NCBI GenBank assembly: GCA_000961655.1
Contig: LADR01000038.1
Location: forward strand, 1 to 64,000
Origin: Desulfatitalea sp. BRH_c12
Lineage (GTDB): Bacteria > Desulfobacterota > Desulfobacteria > Desulfobacterales > Desulfosarcinaceae
Direction of reading: 5' to 3'
DNA length: 64,000 nucleotides
The position numbers and the translations under genes were made by a program. Below, in pieces: positions 9,224 through 19,252 of this stretch; positions within the stretch are counted from its first letter, which is position 1; each line of letters starts with the position of its first letter. Below the pieces are notes generated by a model, which was not told the origin of the DNA, made no database searches, and saw only the letters and a program-made list of their open reading frames with translations.

Positions 9224-9390
9224 ACGGTGCCCGGTCCGCGGGTGCCGCAAGGTTAGGCACGCTTAGTCCAAAATGTGCGGCCGGGCCTCGAAAGCTTATG
9301 GCGCAAGGCGGTTATGCGCCACAGGGGTACTGGGGGCCTTTAACTTTTTAGTTCAGGCAGTGGGGGAACGCATCGTCCCCCCTTTTCTAT
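9224..9390 (+). ncRNA. Candidate structured RNA of unknown class
   Basis: Between the giant helicase gene and the GYD gene the sequence folds strongly. A helix GCCCGG-t-CCGC (9229-9239) pairs with GCGGCCGGGC (9277-9286). Inside it sits a hairpin GTGCC/GGCAC (9242-9260) with loop GCAAGGTTA. Next comes a 7-bp hairpin TGGCGCA/TGCGCCA (9299-9321) with loop AGGCGGTTA. A terminator closes the unit. The two loops share the ending GGTTA. I do not recognise a known family (not SRP, 6S, tmRNA or RNase P). It could also be the structured 3' end of the helicase mRNA. Confidence 0.4.
9362..9386 (+). terminator. Intrinsic terminator after helicase gene/candidate RNA
   Basis: GGGGGA (9362-9367) pairs with TCCCCC around an 8-nt loop, followed by TTTT. 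This is the classical stem plus T-tract on the plus strand, ending the transcript from the helicase gene or from the candidate structured RNA. Confidence 0.6.
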
Positions 9391-9472
9391 AGGTGATGCC
9401 GGAACCACTCGAACCCTTCATTACGTTGTAGTAGTGCAACCTGAGCATCGGTAATCTCGTTTTTATCGCGGA

Positions 9473-9766
9473 CTAAGGCAGGGCATTAATGATTTCGCGG
9501 TATTCACCTTCATTGAAAGCCCGCAAAGTCTCAGTCTTTACAGCGCCACGAGATCCGATCGCCAGAGCCGCCTTCGCCACCGCTTTATCATCGGGCGCCT
9601 CTGAAATGAAAACGACGTCATAGCGGCCCATTGCAAGATAGAATCCTTTGAGTTCGCCCCCGAAGCTTTGAATCACTTCCTTAACCGCGTCAAGCCTCTT
9701 TGGGCTCTCCTTTATGTTTTCGATTCCTTTGGGGGTAAAGTTAACCAGGGTAATATATGTAGGCAT
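9473..9766 (-). CDS. GYD-domain protein
   Basis: A protein of 97 residues beginning MPTYITLVNFTPKGIENIKE, with a GYD-like core in ELKGFYLAMGRYDVVFISEAPD (read in parts) and NEGEYREIINALP at the end. This matches the short GYD family (about 90-100 residues, dimeric ferredoxin-like fold) in length and motif order. The family has no defined biochemical role. The start has a good ribosome-binding site (GAGGAGGAATTTATC). It stands alone, convergent with the helicase transcript. Confidence 0.8.
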   Translation of the reverse strand: MPTYITLVNFTPKGIENIKESPKRLDAVKEVIQSFGGELKGFYLAMGRYDVVFISEAPDDKAVAKAALAIGSRGAVKTETLRAFNEGEYREIINALP

Positions 9767-10335
9767 GATAAATTCCTCCTCTTTTGTTGTGAATGGCCCC
9801 GGGCACCACCTGACGGCAAGTGGAGAAGCTGATTTGGCTCAACTGCATGTTGGCGAGATGAGGGGTACAGAAACCGGATATCCCCAAAAATAGTGTCTCG
9901 GAAGCCTGCACGCAAGTCGGGGAACGTCTATAATTCATGTTTACTTTTAAAAAAAGCACCGGGCTTTGCGTCCATTTGAATCGAACCAATATCCCGCTGT
10001 ATCAAAGAAACGGATTCGAGATCCTGGGAACCATTCAGACACGATCATCCCCACCAATTTATCCGATGCTGCTAAAGTCGGTGCGGACATCGTCATGAAG
10101 GATTCAGGGGCATCGGTTAAATACAGAATCGACTCCATCCCAATCCATACGTTAATGGTCTAAAAATTCCTACAGACCTTGTTCATCCTTTAGCTGTTCG
10201 CATCCATTTCGGGCAGTTTTATTACCCGGCGCCTGGATCCGGATTACGCTTCCCACATGCATGACTATTTAATAGAATTTGTCGGCGCCCTTCAAGGCCG
10301 GGGGGCTTTCTGGCAGGCGCCCGAATTATGAACAG
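9767..10335. other. Gene-poor intergenic stretch
   Basis: Only short open frames on both strands occur here (for example 63-65 codons around 9950-10160). None has a convincing ribosome-binding site or a recognisable protein signature. I see no RNA gene. A T-arm-like string near 9975 on the minus strand lacks the remaining tRNA arms. Confidence 0.4.
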
Positions 10336-10381
10336 AAAGAGGGGGCCAAGGTCATCCGACCACGAACCTTGCTCCCTCTTT
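10336..10381. terminator. Stem-loop downstream of the PBP1b/TPR operon
   Basis: AAAGAGGG (10336-10343) pairs with CCCTCTTT (10374-10381), and the inner AAGGT (10348-10352) pairs with ACCTT (10366-10370). It lies about 150 nt downstream of the TPR lipoprotein stop on the minus strand. With A/T at the outer ends it may terminate in either direction. A T-run directly after the stem is short. Confidence 0.4.
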
Positions 10382-10524
10382 GCAGCAAAACATAAAACGA
10401 CCTATGATATGCACCACCCCCCCGCCAAGACTTAAAATATAGACGAGAATCGCCCCCTTTTGGCCAGCCTGGGGCGTATGATACATGTGTACACAGTTAA
10501 AAATACTTAACAACAAAAACACAT

Positions 10525-10878
10525 CTATTTGGACCGGCCCGCTATCTGTCCAGCCTGTTGTGCCACCCGGCTTGCCCAAACCAGATCTTTTTCAAGATAA
10601 TTGCGTGCCAGGTTGTTGAATTTTTGTGCTTCCTTCACGTTTCCTTTGGCAAGCCAGGCTTGCGCTATATAGTAGTAAGATTGGCCGTTGCTGGGGTCCA
10701 GACCAATGGCTTGCTCAAACATACGTATGGCGCTATCTGGTTTTCCAACTTCCAAGAGTTGCGTGCCCTGGCGTGTGAGGCGCGCTGCGGCATTCTCCCG
10801 TGGCGTCAAAACGCGGGGTCCTGCGGCGCATCCTGAAAGCATAACAACTATCATTGCCAACAGGGTAATTTTTTTCAA
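10525..10878 (-). CDS. TPR-repeat lipoprotein
   Basis: A protein of 117 residues. The start is TTG at 10878, preceded by AAGGAACGATGA, a ribosome-binding site that lies inside the end of the PBP1b gene, so translation is coupled. A lipoprotein signal peptide ends in the lipobox LSGC (Cys at residue 17). The rest holds tetratricopeptide repeats (QGTQLLEVGKPDSAIRMFEQ; SYYYIAQAWLAKGNVKEAQ). It is probably a periplasmic outer- or inner-membrane anchored partner of the murein synthase, by analogy with LpoB-type regulators of PBP1b. That analogy is inferred from the operon, not from sequence similarity. Confidence 0.7.
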   Translation of the reverse strand: MKKITLLAMIVVMLSGCAAGPRVLTPRENAAARLTRQGTQLLEVGKPDSAIRMFEQAIGLDPSNGQSYYYIAQAWLAKGNVKEAQKFNNLARNYLEKDLVWASRVAQQAGQIAGRSK

Positions 10879-10879
10879 A

Positions 10880-13174
10880 TCATCGTTCCTTAAAAATCGT
10901 GGTTATCCCTTTAAAAATCCCTTTGATATAGTGCAATCCCCTACTGTGGACGGGCGGGGCTTCGGGAGCGTTCTCTTGCAGAAAATACTCTTCAAAAGGA
11001 TTGCTGCATGCGTACGATACTACTGGATTTCCGGCATCGCCACAGATCGGTCGTTTGACGATGCCAGCCGGTTCTCTGAACTGACTTCCGGAAATATGGT
11101 GGGGGATGTCATTCATAAGTTCAAGCCAGATCGGAAGGGCGGCAGTGGACCCCGTCGCGTGAATCGAATCGCCATTGTCAAAACCGACCCACACGAGCGC
11201 GAGGATGTCCGGTGTATACCCAATGAACCATGCGTCCCTATTGTCATTGGTGGTTCCGGTTTTACCAGCCGCAGGCCAATGAAACCCACTGGTAATGATC
11301 GAGCGCGCTGTACCGTTTTCGACCACCCCTTTTAGCAAAGCATTCATCATGAAGGCTTTTTGGGGAGTGATCTTTTGTTCGATAGCCAAATGGCGCTGTT
11401 CGAGTAAATCGCCGTTTTCATTTGCTACCGCTTTCAAAGCCAAGGGGTGCGCAAAAACGCCTTCAGCGGCAAAGACACCGTATGCGCCCGCAAGCTCCAG
11501 AGGAATCACTTCGAAAGCTCCCAATGCCAAGGATGGGTATGGGTCAAGAGGGGTTGAGAAACCAAAACCTCTCGCCGTCTCAATGATTCGCGCAAGGCCA
11601 ACTTGAACGGCCAGATCGATGGTGGCCAGATTGTACGAGTTTTCAATGGCGTAGCGGACTGTGACGCTCTGTGGCGTACTTTTTTGAAAATTTTTCGGCT
11701 TCCAATCTTTACCGTCAACCTTATAAATCTTTGGCTGGTTGGAGAGCAAACTAATGGGTGTAAACGTATCCAGCCCTGTATAAAATACAAAGGGTTTGAA
11801 TGCGCTTCCGGGTTGGCGGCGGGCTTGAGTGATTCGGTTGAATTGGCTGTCGTCATAATTTCGACCGCCCACCATAGCGAGGATGTGCCCAGTTTTGGGT
11901 TGCAACACAACTATCGCCCCTTGCAGTTTGGCAGTCGATGCTTGCTTGAGAGCGGATAAACTTTTTTCAAGGCGACCCAATCCATTCTGGAGCGCTTCTT
12001 CGGCGGCCATTTGAACCTGTGAATCCAAAGAGGTGTAGATGGAAAGCCCCAGGGAGGACAAATCGTCCGGTTGGTACAACGCCATTAGCTGATTACTGAG
12101 ATAATCGATGAAATAGGGTGCCATTTTACCATATTGGGTATATCCCACCGGTTCGATGAATTTGTCTTGCTCTGCTGAATATTCTTCATTGGTTAGATAA
12201 CCTTTTTGCACCATCGCTTTCAAAACCATATTCTTACGCGCATGGCAGGCTTTTGTATTCACATACGGAGAGTAAGCATTCGGGGCTTTTATCAGGCCGG
12301 CAATGACAACTGCTTCTGACAATGAAAGGTTTTGTATCGGTTTTCCGAAATAGAATCTGGCCGCTTCGCCGATGCCATTAATGGCGACCGAACCTTTTTG
12401 CCCGAGGTATATTTCATTTAAATAGATCTCCAGAATTTCATCTTTGGAAAACTTTAACTCCATTATAAAAGCCAACATCATTTCTTGAAATTTGCGTTTC
12501 AAGTTTCTGTTGGGTGTCAGGAAATAATTTTTAGCCAGTTGCTGGGTTATTGTCGAACCGCCTTGCCGAATGCTGCCATGGCGCAGGTTGGTCGCCAGCG
12601 CTCGTAAGATGCCAAGCGGGTCAATGCCCCAATGCTGATAGAAACGCGCGTCTTCGGCGGCTAAAACCGCATGGATGAAAAAATCAGGGATCTGCTCGAT
12701 AGACACCAGCAGGCGCCGTTCACGCTCTTGGCCGAAGAAAAGGGCGATCTCTTCAGGATCGATTTCGATCATCGGTAAATCTTCACCATCTGCTTTGCGC
12801 GTCATGGATAAAATATGGCCAGCGGAGAGTTCGACAGAAGCAAGAAAGCCAGGTCTTTTTTCCCAAGGCGTTTCCAGATCGTGAAGAAAAATATGCAGCC
12901 TGTTTGGCGTAATGTGAATCTCGCCCTGTCGGGCAGGTAACGTTTCCCGCTCTCGATATCCAATTCGCTTCAGTTTATTGAGTAAAAGACTGACATTAAG
13001 CCGTTGACCTGTATAGAGGATCATCGTATCCGAATATACTTTGGACGGCATACTCCAACGCCGGGATGAAAATCGTTCGGTTACCGTGCTGGACAAAAAC
13101 CAACTATAGCCCCCTAAGCAAATGAGTGCGGTGAACAGGGTGGCTGTCAAAAATAAAAGAAGTTTTTTTACCAT
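10880..13174 (-). CDS. mrcB: Penicillin-binding protein 1B-type glycosyltransferase/transpeptidase
   Basis: Polymerises and cross-links peptidoglycan at the inner membrane. The likely start is ATG at 13174 (764 residues; MVKKLLLFLTATLFTALICLGG is the N-terminal anchor). An upstream extension to 13288 is open but lacks support. A UB2H-like region follows (about 45-130). The GT51 domain carries EDARFYQHWGID with the catalytic Glu (about 172) and GGSTITQQLAKN. The transpeptidase has the SxxK motif in PGSAFKPF (about 456), SYN in ENSYNLAT and KTGTT (about 637). All catalytic motifs are present. The downstream TPR lipoprotein gene is translationally coupled. UB2H presence and length favour PBP1b over PBP1a. 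Confidence 0.85.
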   Translation of the reverse strand: MVKKLLLFLTATLFTALICLGGYSWFLSSTVTERFSSRRWSMPSKVYSDTMILYTGQRLNVSLLLNKLKRIGYRERETLPARQGEIHITPNRLHIFLHDLETPWEKRPGFLASVELSAGHILSMTRKADGEDLPMIEIDPEEIALFFGQERERRLLVSIEQIPDFFIHAVLAAEDARFYQHWGIDPLGILRALATNLRHGSIRQGGSTITQQLAKNYFLTPNRNLKRKFQEMMLAFIMELKFSKDEILEIYLNEIYLGQKGSVAINGIGEAARFYFGKPIQNLSLSEAVVIAGLIKAPNAYSPYVNTKACHARKNMVLKAMVQKGYLTNEEYSAEQDKFIEPVGYTQYGKMAPYFIDYLSNQLMALYQPDDLSSLGLSIYTSLDSQVQMAAEEALQNGLGRLEKSLSALKQASTAKLQGAIVVLQPKTGHILAMVGGRNYDDSQFNRITQARRQPGSAFKPFVFYTGLDTFTPISLLSNQPKIYKVDGKDWKPKNFQKSTPQSVTVRYAIENSYNLATIDLAVQVGLARIIETARGFGFSTPLDPYPSLALGAFEVIPLELAGAYGVFAAEGVFAHPLALKAVANENGDLLEQRHLAIEQKITPQKAFMMNALLKGVVENGTARSIITSGFHWPAAGKTGTTNDNRDAWFIGYTPDILALVWVGFDNGDSIHATGSTAALPIWLELMNDIPHHISGSQFREPAGIVKRPICGDAGNPVVSYACSNPFEEYFLQENAPEAPPVHSRGLHYIKGIFKGITTIFKER

Positions 13175-13579
13175 GATCGCAGGATACACCTTCAATATAA
13201 ACTTGGCCAAAATCAACCATTGGGTGAACATCGCCGTTATCGGCTTGCGTGTAAAGCAAATTGTTTGCAGCACCAAATATGCCAACAATAAAAATAGTAT
13301 AATTTCGGTTTGCTAAGATGCCTCTTGATATAAAAATGAGAAATTCTGGGGATTTTTTTTAGACTGGGTGCAAGTAAGCGCAACCGTTGACATTCTGCCG
13401 AGCCTAAAAAATATCATGCCAGCTAGTAACGCACCGCAAAATCAACATAATAAAGTGCACTTGAAGAGAAAAATCCAGGAATGAACGCATTCTGGCCTTG
13501 GTGGATGCAACAGTGAGGATGTGTGGATCGCTTATGGGGTAAATTAAGAAATTCTGAAGATCGAGAAGGATTAATAGAA
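13175..13579. other. Intergenic stretch upstream of PBP1b gene
   Basis: AT-rich non-coding sequence between the PBP1b start and the cold-shock gene terminator. It should contain the PBP1b promoter on the minus strand, but I cannot pick a convincing -35/-10 pair. Short frames here lack any protein signature. Confidence 0.3.
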
Positions 13580-13604
13580 AAGGGCACGCCAAAGGCGTGC
13601 CCTT
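13580..13604 (-). terminator. Intrinsic terminator of cold-shock gene
   Basis: A perfect 11-bp stem (AAGGGCACGCC / GGCGTGCCCTT, 3-nt loop) is followed on the minus strand by TTTTCTATTAAT-like sequence. It sits 20 nt past the cold-shock gene stop codon. Confidence 0.85.
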
Positions 13605-13624
13605 ATTGCTAACTGAATGAAACC

Positions 13625-13825
13625 TTATTGTACGGTTACATTGACAGCTGAAGGCCCTTTGGGCCCCTGCTGCACATCGAAAGTCACTTTGTCACCTTCG
13701 CTAAGGCTCTTAAAGCCTTGTGCGTTGATGCCTGAGTGATGAACGAATACGTCGGGGCCGGCTTCCTGTTGAATAAAGCCAAACCCTTTTGACTCGTTAA
13801 ACCACTTTACAGTTCCGTTACTCAT
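13625..13825 (-). CDS. Cold-shock protein, CspA family
   Basis: A 66-residue single OB-fold protein that binds single-stranded RNA/DNA. RNP1 appears as KGFGFIQQ (about 13-20) and RNP2 as DVFVHHSGI (about 25-33), with the starting [10 protein letters not shown] typical of the family. The length matches CspA homologues. The ribosome-binding site AAAGGAGGATGCC is strong. A leader of about 110 nt is predicted between the promoter and the ATG, as is common for cold-inducible csp genes whose leader controls translation. Cold induction itself is not shown by the sequence. Confidence 0.93.
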   Translation of the reverse strand: MSNGTVKWFNESKGFGFIQQEAGPDVFVHHSGINAQGFKSLSEGDKVTFDVQQGPKGPSAVNVTVQ

Positions 13826-13943
13826 AATGGCATCCTCCTTTCTTTAAGATTTATCAAAACTTACTGGAGGATGTTGTATGCACAACTGATTTGTTCCTTC
13901 AGAAAAATCGCTCTATTGCTATAGAGCCCTTGTTGATCTGAAT

Positions 13944-13972
13944 TGTATATCCCTTTTATAGACCCAACACAA
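13944..13972 (-). promoter_or_regulatory. Probable sigma-70 promoter of the cold-shock gene
   Basis: On the minus strand TTGTGT (13972-13967) and TATACA (13949-13944) are spaced by 17 nt. Transcription would begin near 13937, giving a leader of about 110 nt. The -35 box is weak, so this is a best guess. Confidence 0.45.
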
Positions 13973-14090
13973 TATAAATAATCAGGAATAAATGAAGAAT
14001 TTCGAAATCGCCGTCGATTGTCGAGACTGACGACATGTAATATGACCTATCCTGGCAGGAGAGGCCATACCATTTAAAATTAAAAGGTTT

Positions 14091-14699
14091 CTAATTTTTT
14101 TCGTTCATTTTCTGTTCGATCTGCTTGGCCTTTTGAAGATGTTTTTCCAACTTCGGAACGGTCGTCGAAGCAAACTGCTTCAAAGCGGGATCGCGCCCAT
14201 CCTCGGCCTGTTCCTTGAAAACATCAATATCCTCTTGATGGTCATCCACCATATGGTTCATATATTCGCTGTCGAACTCGCTGCCGGATTTTTTGGAAAA
14301 ATCCTGAATCATTTCCTGCTGGTCGCTATCTAATTGCCGTGGCAGATGAATATTCTTTTGGGCAGCGATCTCCATCAGTTGCTGGTTGGCTTTGGAATGC
14401 TCGTCGACCATCATTTGCCCGAACTGTTTGACCTCGCTGCTGCGTGCACGTTGAGCGGCTATGGTCCCCAATTGGACCTCCATCAAGCCTCCTTTGGCGG
14501 CTTTTTCAACGAACTCTTGATCTTGCTTGGATAGCCCTGCAGCGCTGGTTTCGCCATCGATGTTGCCGTTCCTGGTCACTTCGCCGGCTTTGCCGGTGTC
14601 ATATGCTTTTGAGTCGCCGTCGGCAGCCACGGCCGGCCAAGCCCCGACCAGGAGCATAAGCAAACAGATCACGGGAATCATCATGGTTCTTTTTTTCAT
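14091..14699 (-). CDS. DUF4142 exported protein
   Basis: A protein of 202 residues with a Sec signal peptide (MKKRTMMIPVICLLMLLVGAWPAVAA, cut after about residue 26). A four-helix ferritin-like DUF4142 domain follows (about 55-195). Characteristic segments are DQEFVEKAAKGGLMEVQLG, ALEHSKA-like MMVDEHSKANQQL and YMNHMVDDHQEDIDVFKEQ. Family members are periplasmic and of unknown function; some occur in stress regulons. The ribosome-binding site GGAGGTG is 7 nt upstream of the ATG. The gene is monocistronic. Confidence 0.8.
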   Translation of the reverse strand: MKKRTMMIPVICLLMLLVGAWPAVAADGDSKAYDTGKAGEVTRNGNIDGETSAAGLSKQDQEFVEKAAKGGLMEVQLGTIAAQRARSSEVKQFGQMMVDEHSKANQQLMEIAAQKNIHLPRQLDSDQQEMIQDFSKKSGSEFDSEYMNHMVDDHQEDIDVFKEQAEDGRDPALKQFASTTVPKLEKHLQKAKQIEQKMNEKN

Positions 14700-14921
14700 A
14701 GAAACACACCTCCATTGAAATTTAGGACGTCACTTGACGTACCGCCAAAAAATAGTGTCTGTCGTGTTCGGCGCCATGAAGGCAAGGTGGTATTTCAGCT
14801 AATCGGGGGCTGCAATTTTAATACCTTTGGTCATTTAGCGCGTCAGGGTCAAGTCCGTATAACAGCACCCTTATTGCCCCATGGATTTGGGCATTGGATT
14901 CGATCGTGCAAGTTTTGAGGG

Positions 14922-15548
14922 CTAAAGTGATTTTTCGGCCAGCATGCCCGCTTTTACGATGAAATCGACGATTTCGTCGATGCCGTGACCTGTTTTCATG
15001 TTAGTGAAGACAAATGGTTTGTCCCGGCGCATGGTCCTGGTGTCTGTTTCCATGACGGTGAGCGAAGCGCCCACCATGGGCGCCAGATCGATTTTGTTAA
15101 TCGCCAGCAAGTGAGAGCGGGTGATGCCAGGGCCGCCTTTGCGTGGAATCTTATCGCCCGCGGCGACGTCGATCACATAGATGAAAAGATCTGCCAGCTC
15201 GGGGCTGAAGGTGGCGCTTAAATTGTCGCCGCCGCTTTCCACGAATATGCAATCCAGATTCGGGAACCGCAAACATAGATCGGAAATGGCCGCCAAGTTC
15301 ATGGAGGCGTCCTCCCGGATGGCCGTGTGTGGGCATCCGCCGGTTTCCACGCCCACGATGCGATCCGGATCCAGTGCCTGGTGACGTATGAGAAAATCGG
15401 CATCCTCGCGGGTATAGATGTCGTTGGTCACTACCGCGATGTCATATTGCGCGCGCATGCGTACGCACAGGCGTTCCAACAAAGCGGTTTTGCCCGAGCC
15501 GACGGGACCGCCGATGCCGATTCGAAGAGGAGGCATGTGGGGTGTCAT
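14922..15548 (-). CDS. ureG: Urease accessory GTPase UreG
   Basis: A protein of 208 residues. UreG is the SIMIBI GTPase that drives nickel delivery to apo-urease with UreD, UreF and UreE. The P-loop is [13 protein letters not shown] (about 13-25). The metal-binding Cys-Pro-His is in [36 protein letters not shown] and the base-specificity motif NKID ([11 protein letters not shown]) are intact. It is the last gene of the urt-ure cluster, 12 nt after ureF. The length and all motifs are canonical. Confidence 0.96.
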   Translation of the reverse strand: MTPHMPPLRIGIGGPVGSGKTALLERLCVRMRAQYDIAVVTNDIYTREDADFLIRHQALDPDRIVGVETGGCPHTAIREDASMNLAAISDLCLRFPNLDCIFVESGGDNLSATFSPELADLFIYVIDVAAGDKIPRKGGPGITRSHLLAINKIDLAPMVGASLTVMETDTRTMRRDKPFVFTNMKTGHGIDEIVDFIVKAGMLAEKSL

Positions 15549-15560
15549 GGATGTCCTCGC

Positions 15561-16238
15561 TCAAGACCTGTAAAGTCTTGTGTATTGGGTTTCATGGCAG
15601 CTGGAGGCGATGGCCAGGGCAGGACTCGACGCGCCGATGCTATCGTCGTGTAAACGCAGTCCGTGTGCCACGGCGTCGATCACGTCGGGTCCCAGGCTAT
15701 GAAGCATTTGATGCCCTTCGGTCTGACCGAGGGGGATGGTCTTTATGCCGGTGAGCACTTGGTTTTCCAGCCATGACCAGACATAGCCGGTCGCTGCATC
15801 GCATAGCTCGATATTCCAATGGGCCGCCGCCATGGCATAGCCGGCCAGTTGGCTGTCGGCGATGATCGTTTGCATCGTTATGGAAAGCTGTACGTGCAGG
15901 CCTTCGAGCAGCTTCAGCATGGCCCTGCCGCGGGTTTTCTCTTCCAGACGCAATTCGTGGGTCTCGCGCAAGGCCAGCAGCTGGTTGCACCATATGGCCA
16001 GTGCGGTATCGTTGCGGTACCGACAGGCCGCATGCATGCGGCTCAGCAAGGGAATGTCCACATAGGCGACGGTGTGTTGCAGCAGATCGGCCAGCCAGAC
16101 CCGCAGACTGGGTCCGTCTTGAATCCAGCCATCGGCAATGGCCCATTCAAGCCCCTGAGAGTAGGCGTATGCGCCGGTCGGCAGGGATGGACTCACCAGA
16201 TGCATGAGCCGCAGCAATTGCATATGCTTGTCAGTCAT
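15561..16238 (-). CDS. ureF: Urease accessory protein UreF
   Basis: An all-helical protein of 225 residues that bridges UreG and UreD on apo-urease and regulates the UreG GTPase. Typical features are LMHLVSPSLPTGAYAYSQGLEWA near the start and the C-terminal PLGQTEGHQMLHSLGPDV. The chosen start is ATG at 16238, which overlaps the ureE stop in an 8-nt ATGACTGA junction and so gives translational coupling. A longer frame from GTG at 16265 exists but would overlap ureE further. Confidence 0.94.
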   Translation of the reverse strand: MTDKHMQLLRLMHLVSPSLPTGAYAYSQGLEWAIADGWIQDGPSLRVWLADLLQHTVAYVDIPLLSRMHAACRYRNDTALAIWCNQLLALRETHELRLEEKTRGRAMLKLLEGLHVQLSITMQTIIADSQLAGYAMAAAHWNIELCDAATGYVWSWLENQVLTGIKTIPLGQTEGHQMLHSLGPDVIDAVAHGLRLHDDSIGASSPALAIASSCHETQYTRLYRS

Positions 16239-16674
16239 GGTGGTGACCCTGACCGGCGTAGGCACCGGTTTCCGGTTCGAAAGGCGCTTGATTGCGGCGA
16301 ACCGCGAGCCCCAGACCTTTTATCATGTGATCGAGCACGGGGTCATGCAGATAGCGAAGCTGATTGGTCGAGATCTCAAGGGGTGTGTGCCGGTTGCCCA
16401 GATGATAGCAGGCCCGCGCCAAGCGCAGCGAGTCGTCGCTGGTGACGGTGGAAAGCGATTCTTCGGCGGCCCGCACCGCGATCACAACGCCGTCATCGGA
16501 CACGAGCTGGTCTCGGTCATGCAGCACGGTGCCGTGTTCCAGAAAAAGACCGGCTTGCGCCCCATTGTCCAGCGTGACCCGCAAACGGCTCTGAATCCGT
16601 TGTTCCCACGGCAATGTCAGGGTTGTCATCGGCTGCCGCCGTGTGGTAATTTTGCTGATCAGTCGTATCATCAT
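16231..16674 (-). CDS. ureE: Urease accessory nickel chaperone UreE
   Basis: A protein of 147 residues starting MMIRLISKI, preceded by TAGGTGTCG. UreE is a dimeric nickel metallochaperone. The C-terminal domain contains ARACYHLGNRHTPLEI, whose conserved His is at the dimer nickel site, and the protein ends in a short His-rich tail (GQGHHHD). The tail is much shorter than the poly-His tail of Klebsiella UreE, so storage capacity is probably low. It lies between ureC and ureF, overlapping ureF. Confidence 0.93.
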   Translation of the reverse strand: MMIRLISKITTRRQPMTTLTLPWEQRIQSRLRVTLDNGAQAGLFLEHGTVLHDRDQLVSDDGVVIAVRAAEESLSTVTSDDSLRLARACYHLGNRHTPLEISTNQLRYLHDPVLDHMIKGLGLAVRRNQAPFEPETGAYAGQGHHHD

Positions 16675-16756
16675 CGACACCTATTCAGTTCATAGCTTTG
16701 CGCCTGTTCGCGCACAATGGTTTTAACTGACGGCCTGCGTGGGGCGCTGGGCTTCA

Positions 16757-18456
<1,700 letters not shown>

Positions 18457-18460
<4 letters not shown>

Positions 18461-18777
18461 GCTTTTGCCTCCAGATCGCCCATGATACGTGCGTTGAAAC
18501 CGTAAACCCGCCGCCGCCCCACATAGGGTACCAGGGTGACGTCGCGGCGTTGTCCCGGTTCGAAGCGCACCGCGGTGCCGGCGGGGATATCGAGGCGACA
18601 CCCGATCGTTTGCGGCCGATCGAACGACAGGGCAGGGTTGGTTTCATAAAAATGGTAGTGGGACCCGACCTGGATGGGGCGGTCGCCGGTGTTGACCACC
18701 GCTATCCGGATGGTTTTCCGCCCTGCGTTGATCGTTATTTCCCCTTCCTGGGTAGTGATTTCTCCGGGTATCATCAT
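18457..18777 (-). CDS. ureB: Urease subunit beta
   Basis: A structural subunit of 106 residues. Family landmarks are [13 protein letters not shown] at the start, [24 protein letters not shown] in the middle and [11 protein letters not shown] at the end. The ribosome-binding site AAGGAGAAA is ideal. The separate small subunits (ureA 100 aa, ureB 106 aa) are the usual three-subunit bacterial arrangement. A 141-nt gap separates it from ureA, unlike the tight packing elsewhere in the operon. Confidence 0.96.
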
Positions 18778-18918
18778 TTTCTCCTTGGGCGTTGGCTGTG
18801 GCAGCGTTGAAAGTGGAAAGTGACGGTATTCTGTCGATTGTTATCGCCACGTTTTTTCCAGTGATACATGCGTTACATGGTGTTTCCCGATAAAGGGGCG
18901 AGGCTGCATGAACAGGCT
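18778..18918. repeat. Non-coding insert between ureA and ureB with a MITE-A-like fragment
   Basis: At 18803-18845 the sequence resembles the inner part of the dispersed MITE-A elements: AAAGTG stretches followed by ATTCTGTCGATT, a 12-nt exact match to the copies near 47.0 and 61.1 kb. The rest of the element is not recognisable. It may be an old, decayed insertion inside the operon. Confidence 0.4.
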
Positions 18919-19221
18919 CTAAATGATCGGGTTGTGTACCGTGACGAGTTTGGTGCCGTCAGGAAAGGTGGCTTCCACCTGCACGTCTTCGACCATTTCG
19001 GGCACACCTTCCATCACATCGCTTCGACTTAGCAACGTGCGTCCGTGCGCCATCAATTCGGCGACGGTTTTGCCGTCGCGCGCGCCTTCCATGATGTCGG
19101 CGCTGATAAAGGCCACCGCTTCCGGGTAGTTCAACTTGAGGCCGCGATTTTTGCGCCGTTCCGCCACCAGTGCGGCTGTGAACAACAGCAGTTTGTCTTT
19201 TTCCCTGGGCGTCAATTCCAT
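18919..19221 (-). CDS. ureA: Urease subunit gamma
   Basis: A 100-residue structural subunit beginning [20 protein letters not shown]. It has [21 protein letters not shown] and ends [19 protein letters not shown], all typical of UreA. The start at 19221 follows AGAAAGGATTCAAC. A longer open frame upstream belongs to the ureD overlap and is not used. Confidence 0.96.
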   Translation of the reverse strand: MELTPREKDKLLLFTAALVAERRKNRGLKLNYPEAVAFISADIMEGARDGKTVAELMAHGRTLLSRSDVMEGVPEMVEDVQVEATFPDGTKLVTVHNPII

Positions 19222-19252
19222 GTTGAATCCTTTCTGTGAAGCATTGCTTCGT

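Noticed and set aside
9242-9321. Integron attC site
   Set aside because: GTTAGGC fits one core half-site, but the complementary RYYYAAC half is missing and no cassette array or integrase is nearby.
9960-10060. tRNA-like T-arm on the minus strand (GGTTCGATTC)
   Set aside because: No acceptor, D or anticodon stem can be drawn around it and there is no CCA-compatible end.
9947-10163. Two overlapping 63-65 codon frames on opposite strands
   Set aside because: No ribosome-binding site or recognisable family for either strand.
10880-13288. Longer N-terminus for PBP1b (start at 13288)
   Set aside because: The extra 38 residues precede the membrane anchor, lack a ribosome-binding site and are not seen in the family; ATG 13174 fits better.
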